24,769 nucleotides of DNA from Phoronis australis (taxonomy: Eukaryota; Phoronida; Phoronidae), in the NCBI GenBank assembly GCA_002633005.1, contig NMRA01001356.1:1-24769 (forward strand), in the 5' to 3' direction. This document shows, piece by piece, positions 8,998-17,948 of this stretch. The notes beneath the pieces are model-generated. The model saw only the letters and a program-made list of their open reading frames with translations. It ran no database searches and had not been told where the DNA came from. The position numbers and the translations under genes are program-made. Position 1 is the first letter of the stretch, and each line of letters begins with the position of its first letter.

Positions 8998-9074
8998 CTG
9001 CTCGGCCGTGATCTTGTCCGGACCGACAAATTGGTTGTCCCTGGCAGTCGGACTATCGTTAATGTCGAGCCCTG

Positions 9075-9079
9075 ATTGT
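9075..9079 (+). repeat. Target-site duplication ATTGT, right
   Basis: Direct copy of 7141-7145, immediately after the CCCTG terminus. Confidence 0.65.
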
Positions 9080-9091
9080 CTTTCATTTTTT

Positions 9092-9182
9092 TTCTGTTCA
9101 CGTTTGTTAGAAAAGTCGATCGCAGTCCCGTTGCCACTGTTGTCTGCAGTGTAGGCTAGGCTTACTGCACAGCCGGCGGAAG
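9092..9182 (+). repeat. Dispersed 90-bp repeat, copy A
   Basis: This is similar to the reverse complement of 17853-17948. Shared blocks are TTCTGTTCACG, TTAGAA, TCGATCGCA, CCGT or CCGTTG, TGTCTGCAGT, CTACTGCA or TTACTGCAC, and CGGAAG or CGGCGGAAG. Similarity starts about a dozen bases outside the hAT target duplication and fades after 9182. Neither copy shows convincing coding constraint. Nature unknown; possibly an old element end, a regulatory block or an exon relic. Confidence 0.6.
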
Positions 9183-9330
9183 GACTATGATTAACGTAGG
9201 ATGTGATCGCCAGGTTTTTGGATACTTGCAGTCAATGTATTCCAAATCAAAATGTCACCCAAACGATTGCAGAGATAACATTTAGGAAAATCTACCCAAG
9301 GTCACGGGTAATATGACTGGTGACACGGCC

Positions 9331-9387
9331 ATGGTACAAGCACAGCCACAGGGCCACAAGTCTGCCATGAGTCAAGTCAGAGAATAT
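9331..9387 (+). CDS. Weak candidate first coding exon
   Basis: The start context GGCCATGG is close to ideal. 19 codons follow (MVQAQPQGHKSAMSQVREY) and end at TAT|GTGAGT, a strong donor, in phase 0. The THAP-like exon at 9678 also begins in phase 0, so the two could be spliced in frame. The peptide lacks the first two cysteines that a THAP N-terminus needs. No transcript evidence is available. Confidence 0.25.
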
Positions 9388-9677
9388 GTGAGTCTCGGTG
9401 AAAATGTGAAAAAATCGACATAATTTTAATGTGCCAGTTGGATCAATCAAGTTAAACATTGCGTAATTAAAAACTTAATTCTATGTGCCAATGATGCAGG
9501 GGCGCGGCCGTTAAATAACCGTGCATCGACATTTGAGCCCTTATTTTTCAGTTGACAGCAGAACACTTTTGTCTCTATCACGATCACTGTAGCGTAGTGA
9601 TCTTTAGTGTAGGCTACCAGTCTTCTGTGAACCTAGTGAGTATGACGTTTGTTCCTGATTCTCTCATTTCTGTTCAG

Positions 9678-9950
9678 GTGCAAGCACTAGGAGGCGACCT
9701 TATTAATAGAAATGCAGCCTACTTGTCCAAGAACTGCAAGTTATGCTCTTGTCACTTCGAGGAGTCCATGTTCTTGAATGAAGAACAAGCTGGTATTGAA
9801 TGCAGTGCCTGAGCAATATTTAATGTCCCGAATCCACCAAAATTGAAGATGTCAAAAAGTTCTCCGGAATTTATATTACAGCTCTGGAATAGGCTTTTTT
9901 GTATTTCTGATTATCGTCTCACAAAGCAAGTAGTGGAACATCACGTGTAG
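9678..9950 (+). pseudogene. THAP-domain exon remnant
   Basis: The exon follows a clear acceptor (CTCTCATTTCTGTTCAG). It reads VQALGGDLINRN, then SKNCKLCSCHFEESMFLN, which is the second half of a THAP zinc finger: W..AL-like entry, C-x2-H in CSCH, and the HFEES.F signature. The following AVP box is present as LVLNAVP near 9790-9810 in another frame. The original frame then resumes as AIFNVPNPPKLK after a TGA at 9810-9812. So one small frame disruption breaks the domain. Open sequence runs on to TAG at 9948. The first half with C-x-C was not found. THAP domains bind DNA in host regulators and in P-element- and Kolobok-type transposases; which applies here cannot be told. Confidence 0.65.
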
Positions 9951-11340
9951 AAAGGACAATTAGTCAAAATCTGGTTTTCGTATTTTTTGAATGGTTGGCA
10001 TGTCATTTGGAGAGATCCAAAGTGAATCTGATGGGTCTTTCAGGGTCTGAATGGTGGGCAGAAATTTTGTTAAACCCAATCTATCCGTACCATTTTGCTT
10101 CTCGATGACAAACACCTCTGTAAGTAAATTAGTTTTCAGCTTTATTCTAACGCATTTCTTTGCGAAAAGTGCTGTTGTTTACTAGTAAATTAATAGAGAG
10201 TGACAAGGTTGGTCAGATTTCGTTGTTGTATTGGTGTATATGTGTTGCCTATTCTGTACGTTTGTTTAGATTGTGATTAATTTAAGCCCCAGTGGTGGCT
10301 AGGTATCAGATATGATCTTTTGGTCTGACTTTAACTTAGCTGAAATATTTACGGCTATTCATAATACAAACAGTGGGTATAAAAAAATAAATTTTGGTTT
10401 TATCATCCAAGTCTTTTTATTCAGTTTTGTATGAAGTTGTGTGGGTGGTAAATACTCAATTTGCTCTTCTGTACCTCTTAATTTTTTTCATGACATTTTG
10501 AACTTCGACTAGTTATGAGTGATGATATACTCAATGATACATGTACTTCGTTTTGTAAGTTGTGAGCTATTCTGCAGATTAGCAACTGACTTACTGACTT
10601 GTAACTGTTGGTGATTATAGTGGGAGAGTGGGATCGAGTTTACGCTATACTGGCATGTCTAAGAAATAATGGACTGTTCTAAAATTATATTACGATTTTG
10701 TGGTAGTTATGAATTGCTTTGCTTTCTTCTTCTCACTTGTGTAACACCCACTGCACAAAACAATTGTTGGCATTGAAAGCATCCTGTTGCATTGAATAGG
10801 GAACACATGTGAAATTGTGGGGTGGAGATGGGAGCAACATGTTTGTCAATGTTCAGGGGAGCAACCGAAATTTGTGACGGTGAGAGGGGCTCAATATACA
10901 TGTGGCATAACCCATTGTTTTTTACCTGTTTAGCACTCCTCCCATGTAACCCCCTGGGAGGGAGTCAACACCCACTTGGCGCCCACCTGGTTTTTGCCTG
11001 GTACCCCCTTAGATGGCACCTGGCACTCACAGCAACAATAATTCCCATTATGAAGTCATAGGAGGTATGAACTCTTATAAGGAACGATAATTGCCTTGTT
11101 AAGAACTTAAACATGAAAAAAAAAACCGTGATGTATTTTGAAGGGAGCTTCAAGAGAATGAAAACAAAATTAATACACTTTAATAATGATCAAAATAAAC
11201 ATTTTCGTTCTCATTCGATTATAAGTGGATATTAGTTTATGTATTCTAACCATTTTCAATCACACAGTAATTTTATTAAATGTTGAATGTCATTAAAGTA
11301 TGAATTTATCAGTGTTTACATAGCTCGGACCGAGCTCCTA
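9951..11340. other. No gene seen
   Basis: About 1.4 kb of AT-rich sequence with a TACATGTA site at 10538-10545. A GC-rich patch near 10935-11030 contains CTCCCATGTAACCCCCTGGGAGGG, a small imperfect inverted repeat. Short open frames on both strands here look random. Confidence 0.4.
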
Positions 11341-11448
11341 AGTAAGTGTTGATTAATCACCGCTTGGAGCGCTAGGGTTTCGACTGGTAACCATTGCGGC
11401 GAATGGCAAAATGGCGGAGTGAACTCTCCTATACTAGTATACTCCTTG
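11341..11448 (+). repeat. Left arm of a 108-bp inverted repeat pair
   Basis: Its reverse complement is found, diverged, at 17422-17530. Shared blocks in order are A(G/A)TAAGTGTTG, AGGCGCTA or AGCGCTA, (T/A)CGGCGAATGGCAAA, GGAGTGAACTCTCCTA and ACTCCTTG. Similarity ends sharply at ACTCCTTG on the inner side in both arms. The arm also contains a 12-bp palindrome TATACTAGTATA. The two arms enclose about 6 kb with at least two other elements. Outer target duplications were not found. Confidence 0.7.
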
Positions 11449-11481
11449 CTCACACGCGCTACACACTTCCCCCTAAAGAAA

Positions 11482-11502
11482 ATGGCGTCCCGCGGTTACA
11501 AA
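11482..11502 (+). CDS. Weak candidate first coding exon (7 codons)
   Basis: AAAATGGCG is a good start context. Seven codons (MASRGYK) follow, then AAA|GTAAAG, a plausible donor in phase 0. It lies 34 bases inside the left inverted arm in locally CpG-rich sequence. The matching position next to the right arm has no ATG, so the two arms do not share it. A leader exon is possible; chance is equally possible. Confidence 0.2.
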
Positions 11503-11858
11503 GTAAAGTACACTAACTTTTGACCGAATATAACTAATAACAACAGATAACTGACAGTAAAAATAATAATATTACCATGGTTCATACAGAAACAATCCAA
11601 CAAATGAGACAATCAACGGGTACAAAGATCACTTTGCAATACCTCAACAATGTAGTTTATGGGCATACTTCTACCACAACATGAATACATGTACATGTAC
11701 TTAACTTGTGTTAGAACCCTAGGTCAAAGAACAAGTAACCTTCACTACACACGGTGACTATGAGCGTTGTCACAATGCATCTATCATTCCACAGCAACAC
11801 TACACAAACACCTCAATCATCACAGCGTTTACGCAAGCTGTAATGGGCTTGAGTAATA
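11503..11858. other. Spacer between inverted arm and TA-flanked element
   Basis: AT-rich, no gene. Overlapping TACATGTA palindromes lie at 11686-11699. Confidence 0.45.
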
Positions 11859-12003
11859 GTCGGTGGGCCATAATTTGTAGGGCCTCTAGAAAATGGTTTT
11901 TGTGAGTGCTTTAGGGGGCAATTTTATTTTGGTGTTTTTTAATTCATCAGTGTTTTCAAAATCTAAAAAGTTCCCACATATAAAGTTGCACATTTTTGCG
12001 AAA
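11859..12003 (+). repeat. Left terminal inverted repeat of the 3.17-kb element
   Basis: Pairs with 14888-15032. The outermost 11 bases are GTCGGTGGGCC, against GTTGGTGGGCC in the partner. Confidence 0.65.
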
Positions 12004-12584
12004 TTTGAGTTTGAAGTTACCTAGTCACTAAAGAGCTTAGTAAACTTACATTTGTAAAAGCAACAGTTTTGGAGACTTTTTGTAAAACAAGTAATATGGT
12101 TCCAGTAGTGCCAATGTATTGAACAATATTACACTCACATTACATGTTTTACTATTGTAGATTAATTGTAAACAGTGACATTTAAAAATGTAAAGAGACA
12201 CCTAGTGGCAAAAAATGCAAACTAAGTCTGAATGTTACTAGGAAGTTATCCTGGCATTGCCTGGCAACAAAAATAACATAAAACACTTGAGACTGGGCAA
12301 AATTTGTGCCTAAATGACTGAACCATTGACTAATGGTGTAAAATACAGCTTGTTTGCACAATACACCAGAAATACGTTAGAGTACAAAAACAATATATTT
12401 GAGTGATCTATGTGAATGTGCACACAGACTGTATGGCAATAATAGATTATTCTGACAACGTTTATCAAGCAGTATGAGACAAATACTTGACAGTGACCAA
12501 AGCATGTACTTTCTATGACTTAAACAACAAATAAAATAAACTTTTTAATACAAAAAAAACGAAATAACGGGGTTGGATGTATAT

Positions 12585-13382
12585 TTAGGGTTGACTTGTC
12601 AAAGAAATATCCAATGTTATGCAGTCAGTGTTGCTGATGTTACTACAGTTGTCACAGCTGCACATTTCTGTACAGTTTGACCCAGCATTGCAGCACAAAC
12701 TGAGTTTCCCAGCACATATGTTCTTTTTGCACTTGCAGCGTTCATCATTTAGTACTGTCAATGGAGATGCGATCATTGCGGCTGCCATACATTGTAACTG
12801 CAAAGCTCCACTGCCAAGGAGCCAACTATGGTCGATTAGAGAGGGTACAGCACCGCACACTGGTGATTGGCCCACAGGCAATGAAGGGTCAAACAATAAG
12901 TCCTTGTTTGGAGGCGGGCAGGATTTGGGCAAACGTTTGATTTAAAATATGTTATAATGGGCTGCGTTAATTAGAGTCAGCAAGTGAATTATTGACCACT
13001 AGCCTCAATTCACTTTCGTATCTCTTAGTCGGGCACAAACTACAACAGTGAGTAGCTTCAACAATATTTCTTAAGATTGCCTGTCCAAATAATTTCATGC
13101 ACACCAGCTTTCTGAAGAACAGCTTCAAAGTCTTGCTTTGGTTTTGAAAGGCAAATGACATCTCCTTGTGTTAGAAGCTTTGATTCAATGAACTCCAAAC
13201 AGAACTGTAGAAAAACATCTCTGAAAACTGTGAATTCGTCACTCGTCACAATCGTTGTCTTTCTATTTTGATAGCATGATGATCTGTTGTACTTGGCTTC
13301 TAAGACACAAGGTCTTTATCTTTGAATTTCATTTGCATATTCAGGGCTCTGGACTGAGCTGTTGCTTGCAATACAAGTCCAA
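12585..13382 (-). pseudogene. Broken transposon gene with CXC-type cysteine cluster
   Basis: Reading the minus strand from an acceptor (TTTTTTTCAG, just above 13382), the pieces are GLVLQATAQSRALNMQMKFK to a stop, then after a frame change TIVTSDEFTVFRDVFLQFCL, SKLLTQGDVICLSKPKQDFE and GVHEIIWTGN. Another disruption follows near 13060-13090. The last segment (12585-12932, open) carries RCKCKKNIC, then CCNAGSNCTEMCSCDNCSN and ends at TAA. The spacing C-x-C-x4-C ... C-C-x4-C-x3-C-x-C-x2-C resembles one tesmin/TSO1-like CXC repeat, a zinc-binding DNA-contact module; from memory similar tails close large multicopy proteins of cnidarian genomes. At least two frame breaks make this copy inactive. 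An antisense frame (12619-12945) is a shadow. Confidence 0.6.
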
Positions 13383-13643
13383 CTGAAAAAAACCCGAACT
13401 GTTAACACTAATTTAACATTCAACTATGAGTGAGTTGGTATGCAACTTTTTCAGACGGACTTATCAGGAACTGATGAACCACCAGCCTAACAAATTTACA
13501 TGCCGTCTGATCTGTAGCCTAACATGTTATCTAATAATTAGACTTGTTGATGCAACTGAAAATAAATCAGCTGATATAACAGTGCAGTGATTGAAATTTG
13601 ATTTTTTAAATCAGATGCTCAAACCATAGTCAATCGATTTACA

Positions 13644-13838
13644 CTTAAAGTAATTAACGTTTGATAAAATGGACAGTGGCTTCCATCGTCCTCAAATTTC
13701 GACGCCGACGATGGCCACTTAGGCACTTTAATTTAATTATCATTGCATCTACCTAAGTAATTAATGTTTACAAAACATTGAGAAGAGGTTCTCCCTATCC
13801 CAGGAGTACGGCAGGGGATGACGGCCACTTGGGCATGT
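13644..13838 (+). repeat. Two-unit degenerate tandem repeat, period ~107 bp
   Basis: The unit starts ACTTAAAGTAATTAACGTTT at 13644 and returns as ACCTAAGTAATTAATGTTT near 13751. It ends GATGGCCACTTAGGCAC near 13708 and GACGGCCACTTGGGCA near 13820. Middles are diverged. It is located inside the 3.17-kb element. Confidence 0.5.
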
Positions 13839-14714
13839 TGTTTGCAACCATCTACTCCATTTAACCTTCTGAAAAATTCTTGACTTAAAGCGCTTTAAAA
13901 TCATACCCACAGTATAACGCCATAGGATTATCCCTTAGCGGATGCAGTGTCGATGTGGCAACTGAACAATGGAGTGTTCGAAAAACATGATTGCAGGAAT
14001 ATCTTTTTAAACTGGGAACAAATGAAAACATTAACAACCTCCTCAGAGGCATCTCTCTACGAGGTAGTTCTTAACTTATAGGAACATAATTTGCCGAAAA
14101 GCATCCGGCATATGGAGTACCTATGGTATTATCATCATCTCTAGCGGGTCAGCGGTATTGTCTAAGGCCTAGGCAGCCAAGGGGCTGAAAAAGTTAAAAA
14201 AAACAACTGGTGATGAAACTGAAACACACATGGAAAACACCAAGATGTACTTTTCAAAAACACGTACCTGTTTTTGAAAGCTATACTTCTTTCTCTTTCT
14301 TGAAATATGGTCCATAATATAATTTTCCTGCTAACGAATGATGCACTCATGTTTCAGAATGTTCCTATCTTGTTCAGGTTAATTGGGTGTTTCAGATTTT
14401 AGAAGTATAATTGATTTTCTTGGGAAATCTTGGATAACATCTGTATTACTTTCAGCAACTTCAGTTTTAGTACTACTGTTGGTGCCTTGAAACGTTGCTA
14501 TGCCGTTCTGTCCTTTCAATTTTTTGGTCTGACACATGGTCTTCTAGTCTACAGCAATCAGCAGTATACTATGTAGGCTACACCAGGACATGCAGCTGTT
14601 TTCTGCACAAACGTTTGTGACACTTCTTCTTCTTTTTGAGCTACTGATCTTCAGAGTTCCACAGTCCATCAGCTTTAGTCAAGAAGCTTTCCTAAGCTTC
14701 TTTAGGCTCTGACA

Positions 14715-14780
14715 TCACAATTTTGTGCTGTTTGATAAACCTTGAATTATACAAGCATCACACTCCATGGGAGCAGACAT
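14715..14780 (-). CDS. Possible first-exon remnant of the 3.17-kb element gene
   Basis: On the minus strand, about 110 bases inside the right terminal repeat, an ATG opens MSAPMECDACIIQGLSNSTKL. It holds a C-x2-C pair and then stops at TGA. Decayed lysine-rich coding-like pieces (ADGLWNSEDQ, LKKKKKCHKRLCRKQ) follow in shifting frames to about 14580. Position and strand fit the N-terminus of the same gene as the CXC segment, but the link is inferred. Confidence 0.25.
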   Translation of the reverse strand: MSAPMECDACIIQGLSNSTKL

Positions 14781-14887
14781 ATTGAAGTAACTAAGCACGA
14801 CAATACAATCTGGCTCTCTGATTGGTCAATTCAATAGAAAAGCGCCACCAAATTGCAGGAATGTGCATCATACTTTGTTCAACAAAA

Positions 14888-15032
14888 ACACGTTTTAAAA
14901 AAATGTGCAAGTGTAGACGTGGGAACTTTTTGGAATTTGATTTATATGTATATTATCTAGCCACATAGAAAAAACTAGGTTGCCCCCCAAAGTACTCACA
15001 AGGATGAACGCTATGAGATCTGGCCCACCAAC
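14888..15032 (-). repeat. Right terminal inverted repeat of the 3.17-kb element
   Basis: Reverse-complement partner of 11859-12003; see the element entry. The outer tip ends GGCCCACCAAC followed by TA. Confidence 0.65.
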
Positions 15033-15725
15033 TATAAGTTCCTGAAAAGAATGTGCGCTTTACGAGAAATACCATTTAACAGTTTCACAATGTATACAGG
15101 TATGTTCAGGTCGGGTTGACTGACTACCTCATACAGTTCAGGTTTCCCTATGGTCGTCAAATTTGTTAGTATCAACAAGACTCTTAACCATAACAAAATA
15201 TCCACCATGTATTATGTAACACGTCAGTAATCACCGGAGGAGAATACTGTTTTGTTTGATTCATGTGATATTCCTTAATACGTGTATTCATTGGGTCAAA
15301 GCAGTATAGCAAAGTCTTGTTCATATTCTGAACACACTGTGTCATGTCGTCCTAAGAACTACTGGACCTAAGTTTAATGTTCATTTGCTCATCCCCCAAT
15401 CAAACCTGACCGGTCATCAGGTAAAAAAGGGGTATCCTGTGCTGGCTTGGAGGCTAGCATGATAAGCAAACGTATGAGAGAAGCCGCCTCGCCAAGTATT
15501 AATGTGCAAAATCTCTGAAATTTGTGACCCAGCGTGACTGTTGAAAATAAAAACATACCAGAATGTAACCTGTACACATTGGGTGACAAGTTTTCGCGAA
15601 GGCCTACATGTATTTTGCTTCAGATCCAATATGTCACCACACATGATACACCAATAAATGTCAGTGTTTTGAGGACATTAACTGATATGGGTGGTTGCGG
15701 TTAATGTTTGTTGTTGCAAGATTGT
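15033..15725. other. No gene seen
   Basis: Unassigned sequence inside the outer inverted pair. A phrase near 15400 (ATCAAACCTGACCGGTCATCAGGT) is partly repeated at about 16178-16212 (ATCAAACC...CCGGCCGGATCATCAGGT), perhaps a short dispersed motif. TACATGTA lies at 15605-15612. Confidence 0.4.
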
Positions 15726-16011
15726 TTATTGTTGTGGCTTTATGATTATCATTAACGACGGCTGAAACGGATAACTCTTTTCGAAATTAGGCTGTCCTGG
15801 AAACTGTTCAAACCTGTACAGTGTAAATATTCTTAGTGCCAGTGACCGTGCGAAGTGGATAGCTTTGCTACCGGAGGGGGGTGCACGCCTGAAGTCAAGC
15901 CTAGGTATTCCTAAGCAGTTCCCCAACATTGCCAGACACTCCGTTTTATGTTGGATGTTTAGGTGAAGGGCACTCTGCACCTCCTCGCAATGCTGTCTTC
16001 TCAGGTAGTAA
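15726..16011 (-). CDS. Hypothetical open frame, ~95 codons (doubtful)
   Basis: This minus-strand frame begins just inside a 10-base C run (G run at 16019-16028 on the plus strand). It is open to TAA at 15726, with text such as YYLRRQHCEEVQSALHLN, then ARSLALRIFTLYRFEQFPGQ. The composition is protein-like and one internal ATG exists (about 15980 when TTG is not used). There is no family recognition and no convincing splice sites. It could be a relic coding piece of the outer element or chance. Confidence 0.2.
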
Positions 16012-17010
16012 TTAGAAAGGGGGGGGGGCTACTTATCGCCAGTAGACTTAGGAAATCAAGGGTTTAGAACATGTTAGGTATAATACTCAAGGATCATAAA
16101 TCCAAGTGGGATAGTTATGTTGCCAAGGTGTATTTTACTTATATTGCCAGTCATCAGTCTAGAACCGGATATTCCCCATCAAACCCTGGATACCGGCCGG
16201 ATCATCAGGTGAAATGTTATGTGACCTAGGAAAATCCAAAGCGCGGCGAAGGCGCCAAAGTCATTATCAAAGTCTGGCAATAATTACCCTAAAAATTTCA
16301 AAGTTTGAGTTTTTGAATGATTAATTTGTTATAATCAATAGAATAAATACACATACCTAGAAAATGCCAGTATCCGTTGCGACTTTGTTAAACAGCACAA
16401 TACGAGAAAATCTAAACAGTTATACTGTGCGAAATGTGTATCATGCTGACAGAACACTAAAACAGTTTTCTTTTAACATAAATGAAACACGTCGACATTG
16501 CAATCCCCTACAATTCCGCCACGATCGTACAGCTGATCAAGACAATTACACCCACACCACACCACACAAATGAGACAATAAAAATCCTTCGGTTGACAAG
16601 CATTGGAAAAACCTATAGCCTGTATTTGCATTTAAACCACAGTCCACTGGAACTGATATTATTAATGGTGTCCACTTTGGTTTTACCTTGACTATTACAG
16701 CAGAAGTTCAACCGAAGGTTGGCACTGGACGATTCTAACCAACTTTTCCAAATCCACACATGAATGAAAATCACTACCACTTTTCCATTCAGACGGAGAA
16801 AAGCAAAAAGATAAAAACAGAAAATAAACACGACAACAGCAATTAAATAACATGTAGTTTTTCCTGGTAAAAGATTATTTCCCCGTTGCGACAGTTCCTA
16901 CTCCGGTAAGAACGATGGTAATTCATCTAGTGCCTAGCCTGAAAAAATCCAACGAAGTGCACATGTAGCTTCTCCTTGAACACGTGAGAATTGCTGCAGG
17001 ATGCTCTCTT
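16012..17010. other. No gene supported; weak small ORF at 16364
   Basis: Contains a 10-base G run (16019-16028). An ATG at 16364 with A at -3 opens a 69-codon frame (MPVSVATLLNSTIREN...) that ends just before an AATAAA-like sequence. Nothing else supports it as a gene. Confidence 0.35.
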
Positions 17011-17015
17011 CTCAT
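17011..17015 (+). repeat. Target-site duplication CTCAT, left
   Basis: Abuts the left end of the 327-bp MITE; repeated at 17343-17347. Confidence 0.55.
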
Positions 17016-17342
17016 CATAGGCGGATTTAGGAGCGGGGCCATTCCCCCTTGGCTGCCGAAAAAACAACGCAGCAAGAGCGTGAGGAAATGTCGGGTTTAG
17101 CAATTAACCCCGGTAGTTAACATGACGCTGAAACAAGATTTAGTTTGTGTGTGTATGTGAGAGGGCGCTCACACCCGACTGTAAATGTTCAACCGAGACT
17201 TGGGTTACTCGTTGTCGGTTTTTTAATCCATCTGTTTTTACTTGAAGTTAAAGAGTCTTTGGGGAAACTTCGCGGACCCGTACTTCCGCGTTTACCCGAC
17301 ACAACATGTTGCCTCCCTTATAAGATATTAGATCCGCCACTG
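17016..17342. mobile_element. hAT-like MITE, 327 bp
   Basis: The left end CATAGGCGGATTTA and the reverse complement of the right end, CAGTGGCGGATCTA, match at 11 of 14 positions. They fit the CAGTGGCGGAT(C)TAGG terminus seen in many animal hAT elements. Directly adjacent CTCAT on both sides gives a 5-bp target duplication, the same length as for the 7146-9074 element. It is far too short to encode a transposase. The open frame 17145-17360 crossing its right end is not meaningful. Confidence 0.6.
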
Positions 17343-17347
17343 CTCAT
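17343..17347 (+). repeat. Target-site duplication CTCAT, right
   Basis: Direct copy of 17011-17015. Confidence 0.55.
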
Positions 17348-17421
17348 TACCATACTCTAGGGAAATCTTCACGTATAAAATAGTAGCAGCCTTTGATTCC
17401 TTGAATTGGTCATACTTTCAA

Positions 17422-17530
17422 CAAGGAGTGTACGAAGATTAGGAGAGTTCACTCCTCCGTTTGCCATTCGCCGTAATTGTTATCGGGCGAAAAAGTAGCG
17501 CCTCACTCAGCGAATAAGCAACACTTATTT
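17422..17530 (-). repeat. Right arm of the 108-bp inverted repeat pair
   Basis: Reverse-complement partner of 11341-11448; see that entry for shared blocks. This arm also has a small perfect hairpin AATAAG-CAACA-CTTATT near its outer end (about 17512-17528), which is degraded in the left arm. Confidence 0.7.
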
Positions 17531-17852
17531 AGCTTGTGATGACCCCTTCCTGCCATCGCCTCAAATTTTGTTCCCCTGGCCATTGACAATATGCTGAAGC
17601 TGTGATTATATCTGTCCCTTGTTTTGTGCATGACCCCAAGGACTTTCTGCTTTTAATTACTGGCATCCATCATGCCCCAGTACCACACTAGGTGTTTTCC
17701 AAGTTGATTTAGAATGTGTTCCCTGTTGAATACGCCAGGCTGTTACCAGTGCAAACGATTGGTTTGACGGCAGTAGGTGTAACACAACACCGTATTCGAT
17801 TCTGATGCTCCCTTACATATAACTTGAGCATACGTATATTAAGAAAACTTAT
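17531..17852. other. No gene seen
   Basis: Unassigned sequence between the right inverted arm and copy B of the 90-bp repeat. Confidence 0.4.
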
Positions 17853-17948
17853 CTGCGGAAGACAGAGTGCAGCCCGTGCAGTAGAGCATACTGCAGACGG
17901 CTTTGGCATCGCGATTGCGATCGAATTTCCTTCTAAGCGTGAACAGAA
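17853..17948 (-). repeat. Dispersed 90-bp repeat, copy B
   Basis: Minus-strand partner of 9092-9182. In this copy the minus frame is open for 80 codons (17709-17951) and includes CSRLEGNSIAIAMPKPSAV. The corresponding frame of copy A reads CSRLLEKSIAVPLPLLSAV and then stops. The shared translation is suggestive but may only reflect shared DNA. Confidence 0.6.

Larger units (their letters stand above)
7146..9074. mobile_element. hAT-like element, 1.93 kb, 5-bp target duplication
   Basis: The left end reads CAAGGCTCGACATTAAC (7146-7162). The right end is the reverse complement of CAGGGCTCGACATTAAC (9058-9074), 16 of 17 matching. Termini beginning CAGGGCTCGA.ATTAA are typical of hAT elements in marine animals (recollection). 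Direct ATTGT copies flank it; hAT duplications are usually 8 bp, but a group of hAT families makes 5-bp ones. Subterminal hairpins TTGTCC-AGTC-GGACAA (7175-7190) and CTTGTCC-TGTC-GGACAAG (8980-8997), plus more CTTGTCC/GGAC pieces to 9052, resemble transposase-binding repeats. No transposase reading frame is visible, so it is non-autonomous. The interior holds a CpG-rich block and a small membrane-protein ORF. Confidence 0.65.
11859..15032. mobile_element. 3.17-kb DNA transposon with ~145-bp inverted ends and TA flanks
   Basis: The left end GTCGGTGGGCCATAATTTGT... is repeated, inverted, at the right as GTTGGTGGGCCAGATCTCAT.... Shared blocks continue inward: TTGTGAGT(G/A)CTTT(A)GGGGGCAA, a T-rich run, AAAAAGTTCCCAC and TTGCACATTTTT, to about 12003 on the left and 14888 on the right. 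TA flanks both tips (11857-11858 and 15033-15034), compatible with TA target duplication. A broken minus-strand gene with a CXC-type cysteine cluster lies inside. No DDE transposase motif was recognised, so the superfamily is open. TIR divergence of roughly one third implies an old copy. Confidence 0.6.

Noticed and set aside
8921-9154. 77-codon frame across the hAT-like right end
   Set aside because: Runs through the terminal repeat and the 90-bp repeat; composed of repeat sequence.
12619-12945. 108-codon plus-strand frame
   Set aside because: Antisense to the cysteine cluster, which has a specific C-x-C pattern on the minus strand.
14162-14350. 62-codon minus frame inside the 3.17-kb element
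   Set aside because: Low-complexity phenylalanine-rich translation with no similarity to the neighbouring relic.
17145-17360. 71-codon frame through the MITE
   Set aside because: Extends across the MITE end and target duplication, so it cannot be an ancestral gene.
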